From positions 1,407,001 through 1,471,000 of the forward strand of contig NZ_LT629751.1 of NCBI RefSeq assembly GCF_900104805.1: DNA of 64,000 nt. The letters run 5' to 3'. Made by a program: the position numbers and the translations under genes. The stretch is from Pseudomonas oryzae. GTDB taxonomy: Bacteria; Pseudomonadota; Gammaproteobacteria; Pseudomonadales; Pseudomonadaceae. This document shows, piece by piece, positions 15,679 to 24,009 of this stretch (the first letter of the stretch is position 1; the number at the start of each line of letters is the position of its first letter). The notes beneath the pieces are model-generated. The model was not told where the DNA came from. It worked only from the letters and a program-made list of their open reading frames with translations, and searched no databases.

Positions 15679-16670
15679 ATGAGGCCAACGACGGCTCTGT
15701 CGCCCACCTTCGCCCTGGTCGACTGCAACTTCTACGTCAGCTGCGAACGTCTGTTCCGGCCGGACCTGCGCGGCCTGCCGGTGGTGGTGCTCAGCAACAA
15801 CGATGGCTGTGTAGTGAGCCGCAGCAACGAAGCCAAGGCACTGGGCATCGCCATGGGCCAACCCTACTTTCAGCTGCGCGACCTGGTGGAGCATCACGAG
15901 CTGATCGTCTTCAGCTCCAACTACGCCCTCTACGGCAACCTCTCGGCGCGGGTGATGTGCGTGCTCCGCGACCAGACCCCCGCATGGAGGTCTACAGCAT
16001 CGACGAGGCCTTCCTAGATATCACCGGCCTGCAGGAGCCTCTGTCGGTCTACGGCCAGAGAGTGAAGTCCGAGGTACAGCGACTGACCGGCATCCCGGTG
16101 GGCGTCGGCATCGCGCCGACCAAGGCCCTCGCCAAGCTGGCTAACTGGTGTGCCAAGAAACACACTCGCAGCGGCGTGGTCGACCTCTCCGATCCGGCAC
16201 GCCAGGAGAGACTGCTGCGCCTGGCCCCGGTCGGCGAGGTATGGGGGATCGGCCGCAAGCTGTCCGCCAAGCTCGAAGCCATGAACGTGAAAACCGCATG
16301 GGATCTCGCCCAGCAGGACCCTGCATTTATCCGGAAGGCCTTCAGCATCGTCGTCGAGAAAACCGTGCGCGAGCTGCGCGGCGAGAGCTGCCTTGCCCTG
16401 GGCGAGAGTGCCGAGCCGAAGAAGATGATCGCCTGCAGCCGCTCGTTCTCCGAGCGGATCACCGACCTCGAGGCGCTATGCGAGGCGGTGACTAGCTACA
16501 CCAGCCGCGCAGCGGAGAAACTGCGTGCCCAGGGCGACTACTGCCGGCTGTTGCAGGTCTACATCCACACTGGGTTCTTCAACCCCAGCGAACCGAGGAT
16601 AAGGTACAAAGTGGGCTGGGCGGGCTACACCAGGCATCACCTCCCTGGTGAGTTGCGCCGACTGAGCTAG
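15679..16670 (+). pseudogene. umuC: umuC-like DNA polymerase V gene, frameshifted and 3'-truncated
   Basis: Y-family polymerase. The first frame starts [20 protein letters not shown] and has [19 protein letters not shown]. At a run of five C (15977-15981) the frame breaks; six C would read through to [16 protein letters not shown], the second catalytic acidic motif, and on to the thumb and little-finger region (LAKLANWCAKKHTRSGVVDL). After HTGFFNPSEPR (about 16597) the sequence no longer resembles UmuC and ends about 100 residues short of the usual 420 or so. The homopolymer shift alone could be a sequencing error, but the missing C-terminus is a real loss. Confidence 0.88.
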
Positions 16671-16787
16671 TTACGCCGCATGACCTGAACATCGAGCATC
16701 TCACAGAATCATCTGTTTTGTTGGACGAGTCTGCTCAGGCAAATCTCGGCCAGCCTCACCCCACAGGGGCTGACAACTGTTCGACCT

Positions 16788-18179
16788 TCAGAAACAAGCC
16801 AACAGCAACTGCCGGTAGTGTTGCGAAAAGCTGATCTGATGGCTCGGCTCGGCAACAAAATCACCCAGCGAGTAGGCGCCCGCCGTACCAGCCCCAGGAG
16901 GCTGCCCAGCTTCACCACTACTGCGACCATCGGCCTCGCTGCCAGCGCCCATCCCATCAGCCATCGAGCCAGATGGGGCGGCTAGCATCTGCACCTGGCT
17001 CAGCACCGCCAGGTCATCCGGCAGATCATCGGCAATACGCTCGGCAAAGCTCCGCAGCGTGGGCTCTGCCAGCAGGAACAGCCAGGCTTGGTCATCGGGC
17101 TCGCCCATGCGCCGCAGTACCCGTCCCAGCACCTGTCGGTAGTGCAGCTCGGTACGGATGCGGCTGAGGTAGCAGCACAACTGCAGACGGGGGATGTCCG
17201 TACCTTCGCTGATCATCCCTACGGCAACGATCCAGCGACAGTCACTGTGCCTGAACGCATTGATCACCTGCTGGGCATCCGGAGTCCGGTTGGTCACGAC
17301 CTGGCAACCTTCCCCCATGGCTTCCAGAACCTGGGCAATCTGCTGGGCGTGCTCGATATCGGTGGCGACTACCAGGCCGGCCGCATCCGGCTTGATCTGG
17401 CGAAGCTCATCCAGCTTGTCGCATCCCAGACCGAGCAGTTGATCGATCACCTCGTCATGGCGCAGCAGTTCTTCGTAGGTGACGGGGGACTCTCCCAATA
17501 GCTTAGCGATGCTGGGGAACAGCCTGACGGTACTCTCGGTCTCCAGCTCTTCCGTGAGCTTCACCTTCTGATTGTCGAGGAGAACGATGCGGGGCGAGCG
17601 GCACACCCCATCGGCTATGGCCTCCCTCAGGCCATAGCGGAAGTCACAGATCAGGTGCCCCTCGGGTGACGAGTAGCGGGCCAGGGCAATCGCTCGATCG
17701 TCCGAGCGCCATGGCGTTCCGGACAGCGCTAGGGTGAAGGTGGCACGATCCTGAATCCGTTGCAGGATCTGCTGCCCCCAGGCGTTGCTCAGCAACGGAT
17801 CATGGCCGGCGCAGTGGTGGATCTCATCGAAGACGACGAATACGCGGTAGTCGTCGAGGAGCCGCCAGAATCCCTCGTCCCGGTAATCCATAGCCTGATA
17901 GGTGTACGCGGCCCCCACCGCGCCGAGCAGGCCGTCAAGACGCTTGCCGAGTACCGCCGCAAAGGTCGAGCGGAAGCCCTCGACGACCTGGCACGATGGC
18001 GCGAAGCAGAGCACCAGATCGACCCTGTCTTGCTCCAGCAGGCGGCAGGCCAGCTCTGCCGCCATGCGCGTCTTGCCGGCGGCCGGCGTTGCCTGGCAGA
18101 AGAAGTGCGACGTGGAAAGGAAGTGCTCCAGCGCCGTGTCGATGCAGCGGCGCTGCCAGTCTCGCAAGGAAGAGATCAT
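16788..18179 (-). CDS. Superfamily 2 DEAH-type helicase
   Basis: Nucleic-acid-dependent ATPase of 463 residues. Motifs in order: LRDWQRRCID (Q-like), ATPAAGKTRMAAEL (Walker A, about residue 30), VFDEIHHCAG (motif II), ALSGTPWR (motif III), VAVGMISEGTDIPRL (motif V) and QVLGRVLRRMG (motif VI). This is the type I/III restriction and UvrB-like branch, but no nuclease or methylase domain is attached. The C-terminal 60 residues are Gly/Ser rich and then aromatic. The start overlaps the stop of the upstream coiled-coil gene in ATGA, so both are one operon. With the divergent XRE regulator this looks like a small defence or DNA-processing module; that is inference. Confidence 0.8.
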   Translation of the reverse strand: MISSLRDWQRRCIDTALEHFLSTSHFFCQATPAAGKTRMAAELACRLLEQDRVDLVLCFAPSCQVVEGFRSTFAAVLGKRLDGLLGAVGAAYTYQAMDYRDEGFWRLLDDYRVFVVFDEIHHCAGHDPLLSNAWGQQILQRIQDRATFTLALSGTPWRSDDRAIALARYSSPEGHLICDFRYGLREAIADGVCRSPRIVLLDNQKVKLTEELETESTVRLFPSIAKLLGESPVTYEELLRHDEVIDQLLGLGCDKLDELRQIKPDAAGLVVATDIEHAQQIAQVLEAMGEGCQVVTNRTPDAQQVINAFRHSDCRWIVAVGMISEGTDIPRLQLCCYLSRIRTELHYRQVLGRVLRRMGEPDDQAWLFLLAEPTLRSFAERIADDLPDDLAVLSQVQMLAAPSGSMADGMGAGSEADGRSSGEAGQPPGAGTAGAYSLGDFVAEPSHQISFSQHYRQLLLACF

Positions 18180-18766
18180 CGCGCCGAGGCAAGCGTCTTG
18201 AGCGTCTTCTCGACGGCGCGGAGGTGGCCCAGCAGGCGCGAGCTGCGGTCTCTCGCCTCCAGGTACTCGTCTTCGACCTTGTCGCGGAGATGTGGCATTT
18301 CGTCGAGGAGCTGCTTGTATCGTTCCGCCTCGCCCATCGCAGACAGGAAGTCCAGCCTGATCTCCTTGAGGAGCGTTTCCAGATGCTGCTCCGCATCGGA
18401 TGAAGGGTTGGGGTGCATGACGTCCTGTTTGGCTACTGGCGGCTCCTGCTCTGTCTCACACGCAGTCTTGAGGCTGTTCTCGAATCCACTGTCGACCAGC
18501 TCCAGTAGCAGATGCTTCGGGAATGGTTGCAGGTGGTAGACCTGCCCTCGAACGCGGCGCTCTTCATCCTGCACGAGCCAACCTACCCGTAGCATGCGGC
18601 GAATCTGGTCATACACGTATCGGCGCACATCACCGAGACGAAAGGTCATGCCTACCAGGCGCTTGGCATAGGCATCCCGCAGGTCACGGGTCGTGAACTG
18701 CGGGCGCCCCTCTTCCTGAAGCAGCTCATACAGCCGCCTGTCGAAGATGAACGAGGCAGATTTCAT
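18176..18766 (-). CDS. Unknown protein with N-terminal winged-helix-like and C-terminal coiled-coil regions
   Basis: About 196 residues from MKSASFIFDRRLYELLQEEG; an upstream in-frame start at 18829 would run through the promoter region. The first 90 residues look like a winged helix (FTTRDLRDAYAKRLVGMTF, YVYDQIRRMLRVGWLVQDEE). The second half is charged and helical with heptad-like spacing (LETLLKEIRLDFLSAMGEAE, LLGHLRAVEKTLKTLA). I do not recognise the family. It overlaps the helicase start by 4 bp and so is probably its partner. Promoter and divergent XRE gene lie immediately upstream. Confidence 0.7.
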   Translation of the reverse strand: MKSASFIFDRRLYELLQEEGRPQFTTRDLRDAYAKRLVGMTFRLGDVRRYVYDQIRRMLRVGWLVQDEERRVRGQVYHLQPFPKHLLLELVDSGFENSLKTACETEQEPPVAKQDVMHPNPSSDAEQHLETLLKEIRLDFLSAMGEAERYKQLLDEMPHLRDKVEDEYLEARDRSSRLLGHLRAVEKTLKTLASAR

Positions 18767-18842
18767 GCGGGCATCCGGTGGGTTATAGCGAAAAATGAGG
18801 ATTATAGTCCGTGGCTTGTGCGTCCGCAAACGCAGGATAGTG

Positions 18843-18866
18843 CCGCCTCAAGTGGAGTTGAGGCGG
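18843..18866. promoter_or_regulatory. Perfect 9-bp inverted repeat touching the XRE gene start
   Basis: CCGCCTCAA (18843-18851), 6 bp, TTGAGGCGG (18858-18866), ending 2 bp before the ATG of the XRE gene and about 77 bp before the divergent operon. It can act as an autoregulatory operator of the XRE protein, or as an mRNA hairpin that hides the ribosome site; the GAGG of the right arm is itself the likely Shine-Dalgarno sequence. Confidence 0.65.
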
Positions 18867-18868
18867 TC

Positions 18869-19111
18869 ATGGATCAGTTGGCGAAAGCGTTGGGGGTACG
18901 CATCCGGACGCAGAGAAAGGCCTGCGGGCTTTCTCAGGATGCACTCGCGCTGGCCTGCAGCATCGACCGCAGCTATTTGGGGCGCATCGAGCGTGGCGAG
19001 GTGAACATCACCGTCGAGAAGCTGTACCGCATCGCCAGCATGCTGAGCTGCGATCCAGCTTCCCTCCTGCCTCCTGAGACGGATTTACACAGCCCGACTA
19101 GTCGATGGTAG
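18869..19111 (+). CDS. XRE-family HTH regulator (controller-protein-like)
   Basis: 80-residue lambda-repressor-like protein that is almost only a DNA-binding domain: MDQLAKALGVRIRTQRKACG, LSQDALALACSIDRSYLGRI, ERGEVNITVEKLYRIASMLS. The ATG at 18869 is chosen because GAGG lies 5 bp upstream; a GTG at 18818 would add 17 residues of no family likeness. Size and sequence recall C proteins that time restriction-modification expression and the regulators of small defence modules. It diverges from the coiled-coil/helicase operon. Its last 14 bp overlap the convergent BPSL0761-like gene. Confidence 0.82.
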   Translation: MDQLAKALGVRIRTQRKACGLSQDALALACSIDRSYLGRIERGEVNITVEKLYRIASMLSCDPASLLPPETDLHSPTSRW

Positions 19112-19316
19112 AGCTTAGGAACGGCTCCGTAAGGCTGTCCTCTCTCCGCTCTTCCACTTTCCCGGCAAGCAGCACTTCATTGGCAGTCGGGTAATGGCGC
19201 AACAGGCGACGTGCCTCATTGCGTACAGCCTCTGGCAGTGCCTGATCACGAGACAGGCTGACCAGAAATTCTCGGGTCTGAATGATTGCGCGGGTGCGCT
19301 CTGTCGGCATCGTCAT
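19098..19316 (-). CDS. BPSL0761-family small protein of unknown function
   Basis: 72-residue protein MTMPTERTRAIIQTREFLVS continuing LLRHYPTANEVLLAGKVEE. The family (named after a Burkholderia protein) is widespread, small and uncharacterised, commonly on accessory DNA. The start is set by AAGGAG 7 bp upstream. The frame stays open a further 52 codons upstream to 19472 (MVLDAMTDREELSLEVLNNV), which may be a separate small gene now fused by lack of a stop; I cannot decide. Confidence 0.65.
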   Translation of the reverse strand: MTMPTERTRAIIQTREFLVSLSRDQALPEAVRNEARRLLRHYPTANEVLLAGKVEERREDSLTEPFLSSTID

Positions 19317-19493
19317 ACCTTTCTCCTTACACTCCGGCGCCACTATGTTGCCCAACCCGCCCGCACCCGTCAGCAGCTTGTAGATCATCGTGGCGAATAC
19401 CCAGCTCTCGGCCACGTTGTTGAGCACTTCCAGCGACAGCTCTTCACGGTCAGTCATCGCATCGAGCACCATATTCGGGCACAGACTAACAGA

Positions 19494-19886
19494 TCAGTAG
19501 TACGACTTGATCAGGTTGATGCCCTTGTCCAGCACCTCCCGCCAAGCTGCAATATCTTCACCGGTTACCTCTGTATCGTGTTGCTTGACGGCTAGCAGCA
19601 ACGACTCCAGCCACAGGTCATAGAGTTCTGGGCGAATATCGAGATCTCTGCGGGAGTGGCTCTGTCCGAGGGCAAGAAGCTTGGTGTCGGGCATACCGCG
19701 GGCGTAGAGTACCAGATTGAGAATGCCGACGCGCAGCAGATGTTTCTGTACGGCCATGTCGGTTTTGACGAATTTATCGTGGATCTCAGGTGAGCTGGCT
19801 AGAAAATGCTGATAAAAAGTATCAAAGAAGCTTGAGCTGGCGCAGCAGCGTCCATAGCTTTGCATCACACGATTAATGGTGATCAT
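19494..19886 (-). CDS. Single-domain globin
   Basis: 130-residue haem protein (MITINRVMQSYGRCCASSSF). The E and F helices are recognisable: the proximal His lies in LLALGQSHSRRDLDIRPELY, and LWLESLLLAVKQHD forms the G/H side. This is a bacterial globin type that binds O2, NO or CO. It has no attached reductase or signalling domain. It is the last gene in the direction of the roadblock/GTPase cluster, 161 bp after its last member, so it may be co-transcribed or have its own promoter in that gap. A sensory link to the GTPase is attractive but unproven. Confidence 0.82.
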   Translation of the reverse strand: MITINRVMQSYGRCCASSSFFDTFYQHFLASSPEIHDKFVKTDMAVQKHLLRVGILNLVLYARGMPDTKLLALGQSHSRRDLDIRPELYDLWLESLLLAVKQHDTEVTGEDIAAWREVLDKGINLIKSYY

Positions 19887-20047
19887 GTTTTACCTTTTCA
19901 GTTGCGCGGGTTCGTTTTTGGAGCTAGAGCTTGTGTCTTGGCATGGTAAATGTCATGCCCGAGCGGTTAATTGCTCATCGTGCCGGCTTGTATGCGGCGA
20001 GCTCAGGCGTTCACATTTGATGGTGGGCTTTATGATATCCTGCGACA

Positions 20048-20476
20048 TTAAGCTTTATTAACAATGAGGTTGTCAGGCGTGATGGTTGTCTTGATCTCAT
20101 GAATCGTCGCCCTAACGCCGACCAGCACAACCCCCAAAGGCGCCGTCGCCCCAATCATCATAACTAACTGCGGGTGACTACCATGAAGGCGGACATTAAC
20201 AACTTGCAATCTGCCAGCCTCAAATGTCTGCAGTTCAAGATTTTCTCCGGCAGAGGAAGGCCCGGCATTGTGCACAGCTTCCACTATTGCCTCTCCGATA
20301 GAGAAAAGCGAACCACTCAATGACGCCATTTTGCCTACCTGGCTTTCAGTCAGTCCCAGTGAGCAGATATTGAATCCATCCAATGTGGCCAGCACTACAA
20401 AACGTAGATTAGGTATACGCTTGGCCATTTTTTCGAGGTGCGGATGGAATTTTCTCCCAAGTGATAGGTGGTCCAA
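20048..20476 (-). CDS. Roadblock/LC7-like domain protein (second of the cluster)
   Basis: 142 residues, MDHLSLGRKFHPHLEKMAKR. The fold is suggested by IPNLRFVVLATLDGFNICSL, then MASLSGSLFSIGEAIVEAV and LQVVNVRLHGSHPQLVMMIG, the alternating strand and helix pattern of roadblock/MglB proteins that bind small GTPases as regulators. It lies 52 bp downstream of the GTPase gene in the same operon. Together with the roadblock gene at 21780 the cluster has two candidate GTPase regulators. Confidence 0.7.
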   Translation of the reverse strand: MDHLSLGRKFHPHLEKMAKRIPNLRFVVLATLDGFNICSLGLTESQVGKMASLSGSLFSIGEAIVEAVHNAGPSSAGENLELQTFEAGRLQVVNVRLHGSHPQLVMMIGATAPLGVVLVGVRATIHEIKTTITPDNLIVNKA

Positions 20477-20528
20477 CTAATAATCCTTTTTGTTGTTTGT
20501 CATTTCAATTGATATGCGGTGCGCGGGA

Positions 20529-21107
20529 TTATAGTGGCCCAGTTTTGGTCGCTGGCGAGCTAAGCGCCATAGTGATCGTTTGAATGACGTCGGTCGGCTT
20601 TCTAGGGTCTGCAATCATTACGGGAGCAAAGTTGTTATATTTCGCGATGAGCTCCCGGAACGACTCTAGAACAGGCTCTGTGTGTTCGGGGTTGACTCGA
20701 GTCACTGCGATTGACAAGTTGGAGATGGCTCCGCGGCATGCCAATATCTCCAACCAGTCTCGGCACTCTGAGAGTCCGGTACTTCGCTCGCCAAACACCC
20801 ATAGCACTACTGCCGAGCTGCGCGAAAGAAACAAATCCCAGATCGCTTCGAACCGATTCTGTCCAGGAATACCGATCAAAGAAACCCTTTTGCCTTCTGG
20901 GAAATGCCATTCGCCGTAGTCGAAGCCTACCGTAGTAGTATGCTTGCTCGGCACATCGGCAAGCATCTTGGTCGAGGCAACATCTGTGTTTACTACTGGA
21001 ATATCTGAGACTGACCGTAGGGCGGTTGTTTTGCCAACGCCAAAAGGACCAGCGAACACGATCGAATGCTCGATCGGATTTCCGAGCACTATCTGAGGTT
21101 GGTTCAT
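20529..21107 (-). CDS. Small Ras-like GTPase of the CvnD/MglA-like type
   Basis: 192 residues, MNQPQIVLGNPIEHSIVFAG. G1 (P-loop) is GPFGVGKTTA at about residues 20-29. A switch I threonine region follows (SKHTTTVGFDYGEW). G3 is IGIPGQNRF, with PGQ but without the usual Asp, as in conservon GTPases that read GTPGQ. The expected NKxD is replaced by VTRVN, as is common in this group. Start overlaps the stop of the gene before it by 4 bp. Flanked by two roadblock proteins, it matches the pairing of GTPase and GAP/scaffold in MglA-MglB and in actinobacterial conservons. Confidence 0.78.
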   Translation of the reverse strand: MNQPQIVLGNPIEHSIVFAGPFGVGKTTALRSVSDIPVVNTDVASTKMLADVPSKHTTTVGFDYGEWHFPEGKRVSLIGIPGQNRFEAIWDLFLSRSSAVVLWVFGERSTGLSECRDWLEILACRGAISNLSIAVTRVNPEHTEPVLESFRELIAKYNNFAPVMIADPRKPTDVIQTITMALSSPATKTGPL

Positions 21108-21787
21108 GTGAATTTCCGTATCATGCGTTTGAGAAGATATATAGGGTTATTGGGTTCCTTGTTTTCATGGTGGATCTCAGGCGGTATGCTGGTCGGTGGC
21201 AAATTTTTAATTGTCTCCTGTGGCATCTCTCGAACCTCTAGGATTCCGGCATTTTCAGCGTCTTTGAGCAGCTTTTCTAAACGCTCAGGATGCCCCACAA
21301 GCTGCCGTGCTGAGTCTAAGTCCATCCAGTTTTCAAGAAGCCTTGAGCAGGCCATGGTCAATTGCATGCAAGCTGTCGGCGAGAGCCCTTCAGAGTAGCT
21401 GGATATGTTTGGCCAGCGAGCTAATTTTATTCTTCGATTGATTGGTGGTCCGGTTCTTTCCTTTCTTAATAAGCATGAGTCAATCCATCTGAACAATAAA
21501 GCTGTATTGAGTGGAACCTTAAAGAAAGTCCAGCTTGGGTTGTGGTGGTGTGTGATTGAGGGTGCAAGAATGACTTTGTGGGTCGTTATATTCTCAACTT
21601 GTGTCAGTTCAAATTGATCCGGCAGGGTGCCATCGACAACCCACCAAGATGCATGATGCGGATCGTCACACCAAGTCCAGGATTCAGGTCTGGCGCTCAG
21701 TGCTGCCTTGAATACATGAACTAATCGTGAGTCGCGATGTGGTGACCACACGTTAAAGCGGTCAGGCTGTTTAGGTGTTTTATTCAC
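21104..21787 (-). CDS. Unknown protein between roadblock and GTPase genes
   Basis: 227 residues, MNKTPKQPDRFNVWSPHRDS. I do not recognise it. The first 100 residues are rich in Trp and His (WTWCDDPHHASWWVVDGTLP). Residues about 130-195 look like a small helical, winged-helix-like unit (LSPTACMQLTMACSRLLENW, ARQLVGHPERLEKLLKDAEN, AGILEV). Its position, between a roadblock gene (8-bp overlap) and the GTPase gene (4-bp overlap), is the one held by the DUF742 protein CvnC in Streptomyces conservons. I saw no sequence likeness strong enough to call it DUF742. Confidence 0.6.
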   Translation of the reverse strand: MNKTPKQPDRFNVWSPHRDSRLVHVFKAALSARPESWTWCDDPHHASWWVVDGTLPDQFELTQVENITTHKVILAPSITHHHNPSWTFFKVPLNTALLFRWIDSCLLRKERTGPPINRRIKLARWPNISSYSEGLSPTACMQLTMACSRLLENWMDLDSARQLVGHPERLEKLLKDAENAGILEVREMPQETIKNLPPTSIPPEIHHENKEPNNPIYLLKRMIRKFT

Positions 21788-22157
21788 GAGCTGTTTCTAT
21801 GCTTGCAATCATCTTTGGTAGTGCGACCGAGATGAGCACGCCTAAGTTTACTTTCTTTGCGCTCATTACAATCCCTTGCAGTATGTCGTCACCATGGCGA
21901 ACGACCATTGCCAAGTGGTCGTCCGCCAAGTCAATCAAGTAGTAGCGATTGAGTTCTGGAAATCCAGAGTCGGACAGAGTACCCGCAAGCGACCTTGTTA
22001 CTTCAGTGAAAAGTGCTACGGCTGCAGGCTGCGGGCTGAGCTCCGCCAGTGCAAGGCCAGTCGAAAAGTCCCATATTGATGTAATGAGAAGGCTATCTTT
22101 TAGTACGCTCTTTAGCTCAATGATCGCAGCTTCTAATTTCTCGATGTTGATGTTCAT
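21780..22157 (-). CDS. Roadblock/LC7 domain protein (first of the cluster)
   Basis: 125 residues, MNINIEKLEAAIIELKSVLK. Strand-helix pattern SLLITSIWDFSTGLALAELS, then AAVALFTEVTRSLAGTLSDS and YLIDLADDHLAMVVRHGDDI, typical of a lone roadblock domain. First gene of a tightly overlapping operon (8 bp with the next gene) that leads to a Ras-like GTPase. Bacterial roadblock proteins serve as GTPase-activating or scaffolding partners; this one is the likely CvnB/MglB counterpart. Confidence 0.72.
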   Translation of the reverse strand: MNINIEKLEAAIIELKSVLKDSLLITSIWDFSTGLALAELSPQPAAVALFTEVTRSLAGTLSDSGFPELNRYYLIDLADDHLAMVVRHGDDILQGIVMSAKKVNLGVLISVALPKMIASIETARE

Positions 22158-22396
22158 GTTATTCCTTTCAAAGGATTTTTATTAAATAGTGGCAAAAAAA
22201 TCACGTACCTTTTGAGGCAGGCGATCCCTGAAAAAGCCTGCCAAGCCAAGGTGGCGTGCGCGACGCAAGAAGCCAAAAAAACGCGAAAACATTTCATGCC
22301 GCACTTATCAAAAATGTTTTTCTCTATTCGTCTGGATGAATTTTGGATAATTCTATTAATGAGCGCTTGCCTGACTCTAAAAAACGATCTCTTACT
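22158..22396. other. Gap between paaK end and the GTPase operon start
   Basis: No gene seen. It holds GGCAGGC (22216-22222) and GCCTGCC (22236-22242), a 7-bp hairpin with a 13-bp loop that could end transcription coming from paaK, though no U-run follows. The remaining AT-rich part presumably holds the promoter for the roadblock/GTPase operon. Confidence 0.4.
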
Positions 22397-23713
22397 TCAG
22401 GCTCGATTGCGCTTGTCATAGACGTGACAGGCTTTGCCCTCTGATCGCCTTAAGGAGTAGCTAGGGCGCAGCACGATATGTGCACTAATGCCAACAAACA
22501 CCTTGATGTGCTTACCCAATTCGGTGCATATGGCCTGCTGCTGTTGCTTGCTTAGCTCTTCGTGTTCGCGCCTTAGCTCCACGTGGACTTCTATGCCGTC
22601 CAGGTTGCCGTTGCAAAACAGGTGGATCTCATAGTTCTCGGAAAACTGTTTGATCTTTAGTACTTGCTCCTCGATCTGGGTCGGAAAAACATTCACTCCG
22701 CGGATGATGAGCATGTCGTCGCTACGACCGGTAATTTTGTCTATGCGTCGCATCGGTCGCGCGGTTCCTGGTAGGAGGCGAGTCAGGTCGCGAGTACGGT
22801 AGCGGATCATTGGCAGTGCTTCCTTGGATAGTGAGGTGAAGACCAACTCGCCGTATTCGCCGTCGGGCAGCACTTTGCCAGTCGTGGGGTCGATGATCTC
22901 GGGGTAAAAATGGTCTTCCCAGATGGTCGGACCATCCTTGGTTTCAGCGCACTCCATGGCTACACCAGGCCCCATGATTTCCGACAAGCCATAGATGTCT
23001 AGTGCGGTGATCCCCATGCGCTCCTCAATGGCGCGGCGGAGCTCAGCTGTCCATGGCTCTGCGCCAAAGATACCCAAGCGCAAAGGTAGTTCTAGCGGGT
23101 CTATGCCTTGGCGTTCGAGCTCGTCAGCTATGTTCAGCATGTATGATGGGGTGACCATGATGATGTCAGGCTTGAAGTCGCGGATCAGTTGGACCTGCTT
23201 TTCAGTCTGACCACCGGACATGGGAATCACGGTACAGCCCAATCGCTCGGCGCCGTAGTGTGCACCCAAGCCACCGGTGAACAGGCCATAACCGTAGGAA
23301 ACATGAACCTTGTCGCCCCTACGTCCGCCGGCAGCGCTAATGGAACGGGCCACCAGATTAGCCCATGTATCGATGTCTCTCTGGGTGTAACCGACCACGG
23401 TGGGTTTGCCGGTGGTGCCGCTGGAGGCATGCAGTCTCACGATCTCCTGCATAGGTACGGCGAACATGCCGTAGGGGTAGTTGTCGCGCAGGTCGGCTTT
23501 GGTGGTGAATGGGAACTTCGCCAGGTCCTCTAAAGACTTCAGGTCTTCGGGGTGCACGCCCAACTCATCGAATCGCTGGCGGTACAACGGCACGTTGTCA
23601 TAGGCCTGCTTCAGGCTCCAGCGCATGCGGTTCAGTTGGTGCTGGCGCAACTGGTCGATGCTAGCGGTCGCCATTTGGTCAAAAAACGCCTCTGTAGAGG
23701 TGATCGCATTCAT
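22397..23713 (-). CDS. paaK: Phenylacetate-CoA ligase
   Basis: AMP-forming ligase that turns phenylacetate, ATP and CoA into phenylacetyl-CoA, the entry to the aerobic paa pathway. 438 residues from MNAITSTEAFFDQMATASID; an in-frame start at 23788 adds 25 residues that do not resemble the family. ANL landmarks: HASSGTTGKPTVVGYTQ (P-loop), YGLSEIMGPGVAMEC, and MIRYRTRDLTRLL ahead of the C-terminal lid (IRGVNVFPTQIEEQVL). It is the last gene of the styrene cluster, 296 bp after the EthD-like gene, and the only paa gene in the window, so the ring epoxidase and later steps must lie elsewhere. Confidence 0.93.
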   Translation of the reverse strand: MNAITSTEAFFDQMATASIDQLRQHQLNRMRWSLKQAYDNVPLYRQRFDELGVHPEDLKSLEDLAKFPFTTKADLRDNYPYGMFAVPMQEIVRLHASSGTTGKPTVVGYTQRDIDTWANLVARSISAAGGRRGDKVHVSYGYGLFTGGLGAHYGAERLGCTVIPMSGGQTEKQVQLIRDFKPDIIMVTPSYMLNIADELERQGIDPLELPLRLGIFGAEPWTAELRRAIEERMGITALDIYGLSEIMGPGVAMECAETKDGPTIWEDHFYPEIIDPTTGKVLPDGEYGELVFTSLSKEALPMIRYRTRDLTRLLPGTARPMRRIDKITGRSDDMLIIRGVNVFPTQIEEQVLKIKQFSENYEIHLFCNGNLDGIEVHVELRREHEELSKQQQQAICTELGKHIKVFVGISAHIVLRPSYSLRRSEGKACHVYDKRNRA

Positions 23714-24009
23714 GGTTGCACTCGAATTGTTGTTGTGATGGCTGCCTACTGTTGGCAGGGCGAAGACCCCATTGCACTCTCGAATCAAGTTTTCTCTATT
23801 AATAGCGTGCTGTCATGGCCGGCGCGAACATACAAGGACGGCATGGAGAAGACTGCTGCTGCGTTATTCAAGATAACCCTGAACACTGGCAACTCAGCAC
23901 ATGTATCTTCTCCGCCCGTGGGTGCTCGTGCAGAATCTACTTATTTAACGAACTTCTGATCGGGGCCAGGCAGACCCTGTCCGCGAAGATCGAAAGCTCA
24001 CTTCTTGGT

